The notes under the pieces were generated by a model. The model searched no databases, was not told the DNA's origin, and saw only the letters and a program-made list of their open reading frames with translations. The translations under genes and the position numbers were made by a program. Shown here piece by piece: positions 54,767 to 64,000 of a stretch of DNA of 64,000 bases; the first letter of the stretch is position 1, and each line of letters begins with the position of its first letter. The DNA is from Brachypodium distachyon (lineage: Eukaryota; Streptophyta; Magnoliopsida; Poales; Poaceae), in contig NC_016132.3 of NCBI RefSeq assembly GCF_000005505.3, forward strand, positions 22,930,501 through 22,994,500, read 5' to 3'.

Positions 54767-56100
54767 GGAAAGCGCCCTCGTCGCCTTCCTCCGGGAGAAC
54801 TCTGACGTGTTCGCTTGGGAGCCGTCAGATCTTCCCAGAGTCCCCAGGGAGGTGATCGAGCATCGGCTGGCGGTGCGGCCAGACGCGCGGCCCGTCCAGC
54901 AGAAGGTTCGCCGGCAAGTATAGGAACGCAAAGACTTCATCCCGCAGGAAGTAGAGAAGCTCAAGAACGCCGGGGCGATCAGGAAAGTGTTGTACCCTAC
55001 TTCGTTAGCAAATCCTGTTGTAGTCACCAAGGCTGGAAATAAATTGTGCATGTGCGTAGATTTTACTGATCTTAATTGTGCATGTCCTAACGACCCCTTC
55101 CCTGAATCGATCAAATAGTACATTCTACAGCAGGTTGTGAGTCTTTGTGCTTTCTGGATGCATTCTCCAGCTACCATCAGATTAAGATGGCAGTCGAAGA
55201 CGAGGAGAAAAAAGTGTTTATCAACCCGGTTGGCTTCTACTGTTACACGTGCATGCCTTTCGGGCTAAAGAACGTGGGCTCGACATTTTAGCGCGCTCTG
55301 CGCGAGTGTCTGAGACCCCAGCTAGGCCGGAATATCGAGGCCTACATAGACGATATGTCGTCAAGTCGCGGCATAGGGACTCGCTCGTCGGCGACCTGCA
55401 GGAGACGTTTAACAACCTCTGCAGAATCAAGTTCAAGCTTAACCCTGAGAAGTGCACGTTCGGTGTGGACTCGGGGCACTTGCTGGGCTTCCTAGTGTCT
55501 CATAGGGGAATCGAAGCCAACCCACAGAAGATCAAGGCGATCGAGAAGATGGAGGCACCCCACAAGGTTAGAGACATCCAGCGCCTCAACGGGTGTGTTG
55601 CGGCGCTTGGGCGTTTCATCTCAAGGCTAGGCGAGCGAGCCCTACCTTTCTTCAATGTGATGAAGAAGAAGGGTCCAATCAATTGGACCCCCGAGGCGGA
55701 AGCGGCGTTCCAGAACTTGAAACAGTACCTGAAATCGCTGCCAGTCCTCGTCGCCCCCAAGCCAGGCGAGCCGTTACTGCTATACCTGGCAGCGACGGAC
55801 CAGGTAGTGAGCTCCGTGCTCGTTGCCGAGAGGGAAGAGCAAGTCCCGGGGGCTGAGACGGAAGGGTCGGAGGCTCCCGGCGAGCTGAAGGAACCCCCGG
55901 CTACCACCTCTGCCCCTAAACCCGAGGGACAGCCCATGCAGGCTGCCCCCTCCCCCCCCCCCCCCCGCAAGCGGCTAGTGCAGCATCCCGTGTACTTCGT
56001 TAGCACGGTGCTGCGTGATGCCCGGGTATGGTACCCGCAGGTCCAGAAGCTTCTGCTTGGGATCCTGCTCGCTTCAAGGAAGCTGCGCCATTACTTTTAG
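54767..56100 (+). pseudogene. Copy B reverse transcriptase and first RNase H
   Basis: ESALVAFLRENSDVFAWEPS, then TAG at 54921-54923 where copy A has CAG, then NPVVVTKAGNKLCMCVDFTD, a frame loss near 55110 (FPESIK then stop), FLDAFSSYHQIKMAVEDEEK-like sequence and MPFGLKNVGSTF before TAG at 55289-55291, again CAG in copy A. The catalytic box is YIDD (about 55340), followed by a one-base loss. The last part (to 56100) is open: LNPEKCTFGVDSGHLLGFLV, the connection domain, RNase H with LLLYLAATDQVVSSVLVAER, ending at TAG 56098-56100 where copy A has CAG. Confidence 0.9.
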
Positions 56101-56790
56101 GCGCACAGCATCACGGTGGTGTTGGGGTTCTGCCTAGAGCGGGCCCTCACCAACCGTGAAGCCACCGGGAGGGTGGCCGAGTGGAGGATGGAGCTGGCGG
56201 AGTTCGGGATGCGTTTCGCAAACACCAAGAGCATCAAGAGCACCGCTCTCGCTGACTTCGTCGCGGAGTGGACATCGATAGGCATAGAGGAAGAAGAGCC
56301 GGAAGCGAGCCTTCCCAGCAAATTGGATGAAGGGTACTAGGTCATGTACTTCAACGGCGCCTTCTGCTTGCAGGGCGCCGGTGCCGGAGTGGTGATCGAG
56401 TCGCCCACTGGAGATCAGCTCAAGTTCGTAATACAGCTCGACTTCGGCAACTCCACCAACAACACGGCAGAGTACGAGTGACTGCTTGCCGTGCTGCGCC
56501 CGACGATCGCCCTCGACATCAAGTGTTTGGTTGTTCGCGAGGACTCCCAACTCGTGATCAACTAGGTAAACAAGGACTATGACTGCCCTCAGATGGCGGC
56601 GTACGTGGAGGAAGTGCGAAAATTGGAGTCCAGGTTCAAGGGACTTTGGTTTGAGCACGTGAAGCGCAAGAACAACTTTGTTGTGGATGAACTGTCCAAA
56701 TGGGCAGCGGAACGCAGCAAGGTGCCTCACGGTGTGTTCGTGCAGAGGCAGTCAAAGCCCTCTGTCGACCCCAAGGCGGTTGCCGGGGAA
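56101..56790 (+). pseudogene. Copy B end of first RNase H and second RNase H
   Basis: FCLERALTNREATGRVAEWR and LADFVAEWTSIG close the first RNase H. The second starts YFNGAFCLQGAGAGVVIESP; its first catalytic Asp is Asn (FNGAF against FDGAF in A and C). TAG at 56338-56340 (TGG in A and C), TGA at 56479-56481 and TAG at 56563-56565 (CAG in A and C) interrupt it. The end, AAYVEEVRKLESRFKGLWFE and DELSKWAAERS, is open. Confidence 0.85.
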
Positions 56791-58066
56791 GCCCCTCAGG
56801 CGACTCAAGGATACCCCGCAGCTGTGGGGGACCATGCCGCCAAGCTTGTGGCATGCACTAGCTGGGAACCACCACCCTGGGGGACGGATATTATTCGTTA
56901 CCTCAGGGACGGGACCCTTCCGGAGGAAGACGTTGCCGCGGAGCGAGCAGCCCCACAAGCTAAGATGTATGCCCTGGTGGACAGGGAACTCTACTGGAGG
57001 TGTCCTAACGCACGTTGCTGGAGCATATACATTGAGGCACATGCTCACACCATGTGGCCTCCAGGGCACTAGCTGGGAAAGCATTCTGGCATGGCTTTTA
57101 CTGGCCGACAGCACTAGCCAACGCCGAGCAATTAGTCAAGACCTATGAAGCATGCCCGTTTCACGCGAAGACGAGCAACCAGCCAGCGCAAACCCTGCAA
57201 GTCATCCCGTCCTCATGGCCGTTCGCGGTCTGGGGGCTGGACATCGTCGGCAAGTTGCCAAGAGCAGTTGGCAGCTACGAGTACTTGCTCGTGGCCATTG
57301 ACAAGTTCTCGAAGTTTTCAAGCCGTTCGAGCCGTCACGACGCAGGCGGCCATCAAGTTTTCAAGGGCAATGTGTGCCGGTTTGGTGTGCCTAACGGCAT
57401 CATCACCGACAACGGCACACAATTCACTAGTGCGGTGTTCCAAGCTTACTGCGAGGACATGGGCACTAAGATTCACTTTGCCTCTGTTGCGCATCCGAGG
57501 AGCAATGGGCAAGTTGAGCAAGCCAACGCAGAAGTGCTGCGGGGGCTCAAGACGAGAACCTTTGACAAGCTCAAGGGCCACGGGAAACACTGGGTTGAAG
57601 AACTCCAGCCCGTGATGCAGTCGCTGCGGACCACACCAAGTCGGGCGACGGGTCAAACTCCATTTGCCCTCGTCTACGGGGCAGAAGCTGTGCTGCCCCT
57701 CGAGCTCAAGTATGGGTCACCTCGGGTACGCGCGTACGGCGACAAGAGCCAACACGCGCAGAGGATTGATGACCTTACCTTCATCGAGGAGATTTGATGC
57801 CAGGCTGTTGTGCGAGCTGCAGGCTACCAGCAGGGACTCCGTCGTTATCACGACAGGAGAGTCCGTCCCCGGGGGCTCGAGGTTGGAGACCTCGTCCTGC
57901 GCCGGATACAAGGAACGAAGGCCGGGAAAAGTTGACTCCAATCTGGGAAGGCCCTTTCCGGGTAGTGCAGGTGACCAGACCGGGGGTTGTCCGGCTGGAA
58001 ACGGAAGAAGGCTTGCCGGTGCCCAATAGTTGGAACATTGAGCACCTGCGCAAGTTCTACCTGTGA
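56791..58066 (+). pseudogene. Copy B integrase
   Basis: The linker and the start of the zinc site are frameshifted (ALVDRELYWR, then the HH pair in another frame). From 57054: SRALAGKAFWHGFYWPTALA, EACPFHAKTSN, WGLDIVGKLPRAVGSYEYLL (first Asp), a small deletion after DKFSKF, IITDNGTQFTS (second Asp) and RSNGQVEQANAEVLRG (Glu). So all three catalytic residues remain. The C-terminal part ends LTFIEEI with TGA at 57795-57797, continues in other frames, and finishes GPFRVVQVTRPGVVRLETEE and IEHLRKFYL at 58066. Confidence 0.9.
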
Positions 58067-59454
58067 AACGGTGGTGCCTTACCTAGCCGGGCAAGGTCCG
58101 ATTGTAATCCGCTAGCACAAAATTGAATAAAGATAAGTGTTGCTTCAATGAATATTATGCTTTGCTGTTTATGAGTGCTTCTGTCTCCTGCTCTAGGTGC
58201 ACAGAATTGTCTCCTCATCCTTTGGCGGTGAGCAGGGGGCTGCCAGAACCCCGAAAACAAAGCTCGTTGCCGGGATGTCCCGAAACGGGGCCTGGCAATT
58301 GCCGGACCCGTCCGCAACGTGCTACATGCCAGGAAGGCACCATGGGAATATGAAGGTGCTCACACCCAAGTCTGAGGTCGACTTTGCTGTGCCCGGGGGC
58401 TAAGAGGCAGGAGGTTATCCAGTTTGAATTGTTTTTCATGCATTTCGAAATTTTTTGCTATGCACCTTGGGCACTGCAGGAATCTGACATGCAGGGTAAA
58501 AGACGGGGCGAAGGCAGACTGTGATGCTCGTGGGGTGGTCACAGGTGTCGTCGTCTTGCGAGTAAGTTGAACATATATGGGAATTACTTCGAGGCTTGGT
58601 GCAGGAAACTGAGACAGGGCCAATGCCTCCATGCCGGCGACTGGTGGTCCCGTGCGTGTGGAGGCAAGGGCGGCGCTTCGGCTATTTAAAGAGACCGGGG
58701 CAAGTGCAACACCAGCAACGGGCAAGAAAGCAAGAGATGTCGCAGAGAGGCGATGGCGATGCATCCCTCTGCGCTTGTCGCTGAGGGTGTTCCCACCATC
58801 GCGGCCCCGCCACATCTCTTATGGAACGACACCAGAAATGTCGATGCAGCGGGCGAGGGGCGTCGCGAAGACGCTGTGGAGGTGCATGCCTCCGCGCATG
58901 CCGTTGGAGGGTGCAGTGCCATAGCGTCCTTGCCACGGCTCTCAACAAGGTGCTACAAGACCAAAAAGAGCGGAAAGCTAAGTACTTTGTTTTGTCCCCT
59001 TAGCTCTTCCTTTATTAACGCTGGTTTGCTAAGGTAAGCTCGGTACCCGTGTTGCCGGAGCGTAGGAAGGACGCTTACGGGGTGAGGACGCCCCCCACAC
59101 GTGCCTCGCGGGTCCGTCCCGGAGGCGTGCGCGCTGTGGTAGTTAACCCGCAGGCGGAGTGACTAGCCACTGCTGTTTGGTCCTAGGTTGGCACCGCGGG
59201 TCCATCCCGGGTCCCTAGTCTGGCCAAGCATGTGGTTGGCGAGTCCCCGGATACCCAAGGCTAAAGCACGGGAAGGACAGAGCCCCTCCCCAGCAAACTA
59301 GTTTTAGGCAAAGAAGCAAGTAAAAGTAGCATTTGATATAGTGAAGCTTGAGCAAACGAGTTAACAAATAACATTTCTAATGACAAGGGAAAGCTGACAC
59401 AAAAAGTTCTAAGGCGCCATGCGCCACTTGCAGGGAAATAAAAAAAACAGACAA
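58067..59454 (+). other. Copy B post-pol non-coding tract
   Basis: Matches copy A 46328-48050 in order: GCCGGGCAA leader, AATAAAGATAAGT, AGCAGGGGGCTGCC, the TGCCCGGGGGC motif (58390-58400), TATTTAAA (58683-58690), two tandem-repeat units (about 58735-58945), and GGGTCCGTCCCGGAGGCG-like sequence near 59110. No coding region recognised. Confidence 0.6.
58683..58690 (+). promoter_or_regulatory. Internal TATA-like box downstream of pol, copy B
   Basis: TATTTAAA in CGGCTATTTAAAGAGACC, at the position equivalent to TATAAAA at 47033 in copy A relative to the PPT-like motif upstream and the tandem repeats downstream. Confidence 0.35.
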
Positions 59455-62400
59455 TCATGCAGGAGGCGCTCCCGGGGCGGCTGCGTCGGCGTCAGGTGCA
59501 TCCTCGGCGTCGGGGTCTTCTCCGGCAACCTCCTCGTCAACGGCTTCCGCTTCATCGACCTTGCCCTGCATCCGCGCCACCATCTCGTCCACAACGCCCT
59601 GCACCGCTTCCCGGTGGGTCTTGGCCTCTTCCTCGTCCGACCAGGCGTCGAAGACTGACTCGAACGGGAAGTCGGGGTGGGCAGAGTGGACCCGGGTGAG
59701 AATTTGTCCGGCGACCTGCTCGGCTGCAAGGCCGACTTGCTGGTCCCCGAAGGCCGTAACACAGTTTTGCAGGCCGCTCAGCCGGCCGACAAAGTCTGCG
59801 AAGAAAGAGGTAAAGCTGCCCATGTTCGCCCCGTCGAAGGAGGCAACCGGGATGTCGAACCCCTGTAGCGCCTCCACCGCCGAGTCCGCTAGCTTCTTCA
59901 GCATGGCCACCTCCCCCGTCCTGCGGGCCCGCAGCTCGGTGCACGCACCGCGAGCCTCTTAGGCCTGCATATTGTGTTTGCGGCACTCGGACTTCAGCCT
60001 GCCGATCTCAGACGCCTTCTTGGTGTTGTCATCGTCGACTAGCCAGAGTTCCTGCCGCGCCATGTCAAGCTTGCCCCGAAGGGATGAGCTAGCTTCCTCG
60101 GCGGCCTTGAGCTGCCCCGCAAGCTCGCACTCCCGAGAGCGAGCCTGGTTCTGCAGCTCCTTCTCCGGGCGCGCCGAGGCTTCAACTGCTGCGGCAGCCG
60201 CCGCCTCCAGCTCTCCAACCTCGCGGCGGAAGCGCTGGATCTCCACGGAGTAGTTGGACAATAAGTCCGTCTTCTCCCGGAGACGCCCCGGAACGAGTCC
60301 AAAGCCGCTTGGTGCTCCTCCTCGCTCTTGGCGTGCGTGGCCTTCACCAGCTCGAGCTCCTGCTGGCGATCCCACAACTGCTGGAGGACTTCAGCCTCCG
60401 GCACCCCCTTGCACAGCAGTCGTCGCCCCTGCTGGAGCTCCCCTCGGAGCCGTTGCGGCTCGGTGCGCTGCTCCTCCGCCTCCCGTCGCGCTGCGCCCAG
60501 TTCCGCTACCACGCGGGCGTGGTGCTATTGCGCGTCGTTGAAGAAATCGACGAACATCCGCTGCTGCTGCTGCTGGATGTTGTCGATCACTTGGTGTCCC
60601 TGCTGGAACACACTGGGGTCGAAAGTAATCCGACCCCATGACCGCCCGGCGAGCTCCCCTGCTCCCGGGCTGAAAGCGGCTCCGGCGGAGGAGCAGGACC
60701 CTGCCGCAACCGTCTATGATCCCGAGGGTGCATCGGGATTTGATGACGTGCCCCCACCCTAGCCAAGCCCTGCTGCTCCTTGCCCGGCCAATGGGGCGGG
60801 CTGGGGACTCGGGGGGCTTCTCCAGAGCACCGCCGCCTGCTCCGGCTGGCGGAGGCTGCTCCGTGTCACCTGCCACAGATGACGCCCCCTGGGTGGCATC
60901 GCCTGCGGCAGCAGTCGCGGCCCCGGCCGCCGTGGCCGATTGCTGAAGGGCTTCGACAGAGGCAATCTCTGCCGGAGCATCGTCATCAACCTCGCCGGTG
61001 AGGTCGATTACCCGCACCTCGGTGGGCGCGGGCGCAGCCGGAGCATCCCCGGTAACTACATGAAGAGCACCTGCGTCAAGTATGGGAGATGGCGCAGATG
61101 GGTAAAAGGGAATGTTGGAACTCGCGCGTACCTGCCGCAGAGCCGATGCCCTGCGAGCTGGAATCAGGGAACCTCGAGTCCCCAGCGGCGGCTGCCGCCG
61201 TCACAACAGCCGCGTCAGCGGCATCTTGGTCACCACCACCCGATGCCAGGCAGGACTGCCAGCGACGTGCTGGTCTGCCCCCTCTTACTCGAAGAACTGC
61301 AAAATGCAAAAGCAAGTTAGTCAGACATGTAAAACATTTGCGAAATCTAAAGTGTTCAGAACAACGTTGAACTCACCCCGCCGGTTTGAGCTTGAGCACC
61401 CTATCCGCCAGGATGCTCCTCGCCGGAGGGCCGCTCTGCGCGGGTGGGACTGGCGGGGCCGCCGGGGTAGTTGGAGCGGCTGTTGTAGCCGCATCGCTGC
61501 CACCGGAGGCCCCAGCCCCCATGTCGTCGTGAGGCTCCTAAGGCTGCGGGCTGGCCTCCTGCCCGCCCGTCCTGCCACAGACCGCCTCAGCAGGGGGACA
61601 TTGTCTTCCTCATCGTCCTCCTCCGGCGCGACCCCGCTGGCCTCCGAGGGGGCGACGTCGTCGTCGTCGTCGTCACTGAGGTCTCCTCCGACGCCCAGCG
61701 AGGAGTCATCGGAGTCTGAGTCCTCTGGCCTGGCGGACCCCTGGCCTTGGCCCCCCTTCCCCGAATCGGCAGCCGGCTCCTTGCCCTTGCGGGGCCTAGG
61801 CTCCATGGGGGGGGGGGGGGAGGCTGCGCCGAGGGGGTCCTCTATGATCCCCCACTCATCGCAGAGTGGGAGATCCCAGGCTCCCGGCGTGGAGCGGGTG
61901 GCACTCCAAGCGGTGGCAGCTGGTAGGCTTCGTGCTCGCCGGTGATGTCCTTCACCCAGAATTGCACCTCCTCCGGCAGGAGGTCTGTGCGCTGCAGCCG
62001 TGTTCGGTCACCCGGCCCAGTGTACATCCACACCGGATGTGAGCGCCGCTGCAGGGGAGCCACACGCCTCCCGATGAAGTGGCGTGCCACATCCGTGTCT
62101 GTGAGCCCAGCCTCACGGAGCGCCTTGATCTTGGCACAGATTGGGGCTAGCTCCTCGTCCTTTTGGTCGCGGAGCGTCCAGTCATCAGAGCCTTCGGGGG
62201 CCCGAGGGGCTCCTCGTGGAACTCCTGGAGCTCGTCGGTGCGCACCCAGCACCAGTTGCGGCGCCACTCGTGCTCGATCTTCTTCTTCCCCAGCCGGATG
62301 AACTCCGACTTGATCCCGTCACGGAACCAGAACACCACTCCCGAGGACAGGGGAGCCTTCCCCTCCACCCTCGGGTAGTAGTAGTGGCGAAACAGAGACA

Positions 62401-62551
62401 CCGATGGCATCACCCCCACGACCGCTTCACAGAGGTGTTGGAAGATAGCCAATGTGAAGAGTGACGTGGGGTGAATCTGCGTCATGATGAGCCCGTAGGT
62501 CTCCATGATGGCAGAAAGGAAAAATGAGTGCGGCGGCACGAAACCGGCTAG
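59455..62551 (-). pseudogene. Copy B antisense ORF block (Transposase_28-like plus coiled coil)
   Basis: On the minus strand from the junction: ILAGFVPPHSFFLSAIMETY, FQHLCEAVVGVMPSVSLFRH, FRDGIKSEFIRLGKKKIEHE and WRRNWCWVRTDELQEFHEEP, a clear Transposase_28-type domain. It passes to another frame (61842-62267: RSHPVWMYTGPGDRTRLQRT, WVKDITGEHEAYQL), then acidic/Ser-rich sequence (61806-61321), and a coiled coil (60375-59455: ELEAAAAAAVEASARPEKEL, KLADSAVEALQGFDIPVASF). The N-terminus equivalent to copy A 50570-50967 is missing, replaced by copy C pol. Divergence from copy A is high; the coiled-coil parts are only similar in kind. Confidence 0.75.
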
Positions 62552-64000
62552 GATTCTGCTTGCGTCGCGCAAGCTGCGCCATTATTTCCAGGCGCACCGC
62601 GTCACGGTTGAGTTGGGGTTTTGCCTCGAGCGAGCCCTCACCAATCGTGAAGCCACCGGAAGGGTGGCCGAGTGGAGGATGGAGCTGTCGGAATTCGATC
62701 TGCATTTCACCAACACCAAAAGTATCAAGAGCGTGGAAGAAGAGGAGCCGGAGACCAGCCTGCCCGGCAAGCTGGACGAAGGCCACTGGGTTTTGTACTT
62801 CGACGGAGCGTTCAGCCTGCAGGGGCTGGCGCCGGGATCGTCATCGAGTCGCCCACGGGTGATCAGCTGAAGTTCGCCATCCAGCTCGACTTCTCCAACT
62901 CCACCAACAACACGGCCGAGTATAAAGGGTTGCTCGCCGGGTTGCGGACAGCGATCGCCCTGGACACCAAGCGCCTGGTTGTTCGCGGGGACTCCCAACT
63001 CATGATCAATCAGGTTAACAAGGACTACGACTGCCCGAAGACGGCAGCCGTCGTGGACGAAGTCCGCAAGCTGGAACGCAAGTTCAAGGGTTTGCGATTT
63101 GAGCACGTCAAGCGCAAGGATAACTTTGCGGCTGACGAGCTGTCCAAGTTGGTAGCGGAGCGTCGGAAGGTTCCGGCAGGGGTGTTCTGGCACAAGCAGA
63201 CCACGCCTTCGGGTGCCCCCAAGCCGATTGTAGGGGAAGCCCCCCCCCCCCCCCCGGCAACCGAAGGAAACCTCGCAGCAGCGGAGGTCCATGCCGCTGG
63301 CGTAGTGGCATGCATGCGGAGGGAGACCTCGTCTTGGGCAATGGATATTGCCCGCTACTTGAAGGGAGAAGCCTTCCCGGAAGATGACATTACCGTGGAG
63401 CGCCTAGCCCGGCAAGCCAAAATGTACGTCCTGATGGATGGGAACCTTTGCCGGAGGCGTGCTAATGGGGTGAAGCTCCTCTGCGTGCCCCGAGACGAGG
63501 GGCGCGCGCTGCTAGAGGAGATAAATCGGGGCACCTGCTCACACCATGTGGCCTCCCGGGCTCTGGTCGGCAAGACGTTCCGGCACGGCTTCTACTGGCC
63601 TACGGCGCTAGCCGACGCCGAGCAATTGGTCAGGACGTGCAAAGCATGTCAGTTCCATGCAAAGAAGAGTAACTAGCCGGTGCAGGCTCTGCAAGTCATT
63701 CCATCCTCCTGGCCGTTCGCGGTCCGGGGGCTAGACATCGTCGGCAAGTTGCCGAGAGCAGTTGGCGGCTACGAGTACTTGCAAGGTGACCGCACAGGCA
63801 GCCATCAAATTCTTCAAGGCCATTGTGTGCCGGTTTGGTGTGCCCAACGGCATCGTCACCGACAATGGCACACAATTTACGAACGCCGTGTTTCAAGCCT
63901 ACTGCGAGGACATGGGCACCAAGATTCACTTCGGTTCTGTTGCTCACCCGAGGAGCAACGGGCAGGCGGAGTGAGCCAACGCAGAAGTGTTGCGGGGGCT
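62551..64000 (+). mobile_element. Tat-lineage gypsy copy C, pol fragment running off the window
   Basis: Begins abruptly inside the first RNase H (LLASRKLRHYFQAHRVTVEL), then FCLERALTNREATGRVAEWR with a 42-bp in-frame loss after TKSIKSV. The second RNase H has YFDGAFSLQ, a one-base loss near 62825, NNTAEYKGLLAGLRTAIALD, VVRGDSQLMINQVNKDYDC and DNFAADELSKLVAERR. Integrase: SHHVASRALVGKTFRHGFYW, RTCKACQFHAKKSN, TAG at 63674-63676 (CAG in copy B), LDIVGKLPRAVGGYEYL, a deletion, and the D and E regions in another frame (VPNGIVTDNGTQFTN, PRSNGQAE with TGA at 63972-63974). No gag or protease precedes it. Confidence 0.9.

Larger units (their letters stand above)
36600..62553 (+). mobile_element. Tat-lineage gypsy retrotransposon, copy B, disrupted and without visible LTRs
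   Basis: Plus-strand gag (36690-38322) and pol (54094-58066) belong to one element split by the solo LTR 38328-54088; the GGTAC duplication shows the break is an insertion. After pol come a non-coding tract and an antisense ORF block (59455-62551), as in copy A. Instead of a 3' LTR, the element joins at about 62551 to the middle of pol of a third copy. Order gag-PR-RT-RNH-second RNH-INT plus antisense ORF places it in the Tat (Retand/RIRE2-like) lineage. It carries at least eight stops or frame breaks. Confidence 0.85.

Noticed and set aside
1..64000. CRISPR array, rRNA or tRNA genes, bacterial-type operon or defence system
   Set aside because: No regularly spaced repeats with unique spacers, no recognisable RNA gene, and gene structure and transposons are those of a plant nuclear genome.

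Overview
The window is nuclear DNA from a grass (Poaceae), not a prokaryotic or organellar sequence. The reasons are spliced genes with GT-AG introns, GC-rich first exons, Stowaway MITEs, a CACTA element and nested LTR retrotransposons. The species cannot be fixed by eye. Only one gene looks fully intact: a 13-exon gene of the ROOT UVB SENSITIVE (DUF647) family, best match RUS6, at 12874-17199 on the plus strand. Most of the remainder is transposable elements, their remnants, and gene fragments moved or broken by them.

Layout. 1-319: end of a gypsy LTR on the minus strand. 320-3265: CACTA-type DNA transposon carrying the promoter and first exons of an F-box gene. 3266-6087: TGGGCC-rich repeats, a solo LTR with perfect 5-bp duplications (4618-5400) and a LINE 3' end. 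6088-12740: mostly featureless DNA with a TIR element and a Stowaway MITE. 12755-17740: RUS6-like gene. 17741-22690: rearranged tract with a copia gag/LTR fragment, a broken Alfin-like PHD gene fragment, and a second, frameshifted copy of the last five RUS6 exons plus 3' flank. 24031-25369: small secreted, cysteine-patterned (LTP-like) gene with a tandem intron+exon duplication. 26036-31887: repeat-containing coding exon split by a nearly complete Ty1/copia element (26382-31727). 32917-34787: TIR-ended element containing a solo gypsy LTR. 34788-36139: LINE remnant. 36600-64000: a gypsy nest.

The gypsy nest has a clear order of events. A Tat-lineage gypsy element (copy B, gag from about 36600, pol from 54094) was hit by a 3.2-kb LTR now present as a solo LTR (38328-54088, duplication GGTAC). 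That LTR was then hit by a complete 12.5-kb Tat-lineage element (copy A, 39735-52259, duplication ACAAG). Copy B ends at an abrupt join (about 62551) to the RNase H region of a third copy (C), which runs off the window. These elements carry gag, protease, reverse transcriptase, two consecutive RNase H domains and integrase on the plus strand. A long antisense ORF block with a Transposase_28-like N-terminus lies on the minus strand. In copy A the antisense block has its own TATA box. All copies are decayed by stops, frameshifts and deletions, many of them of a CAG-to-TAG type expected from CHG methylation.

I saw no CRISPR array, operon, rRNA or tRNA gene and no clearly novel enzyme system. The most unusual things are the two-way coding layout with extra internal promoter-like and polypurine-tract-like motifs in the gypsy elements, the gene fragments carried by transposons, and the exon-level duplication in the LTP-like gene.
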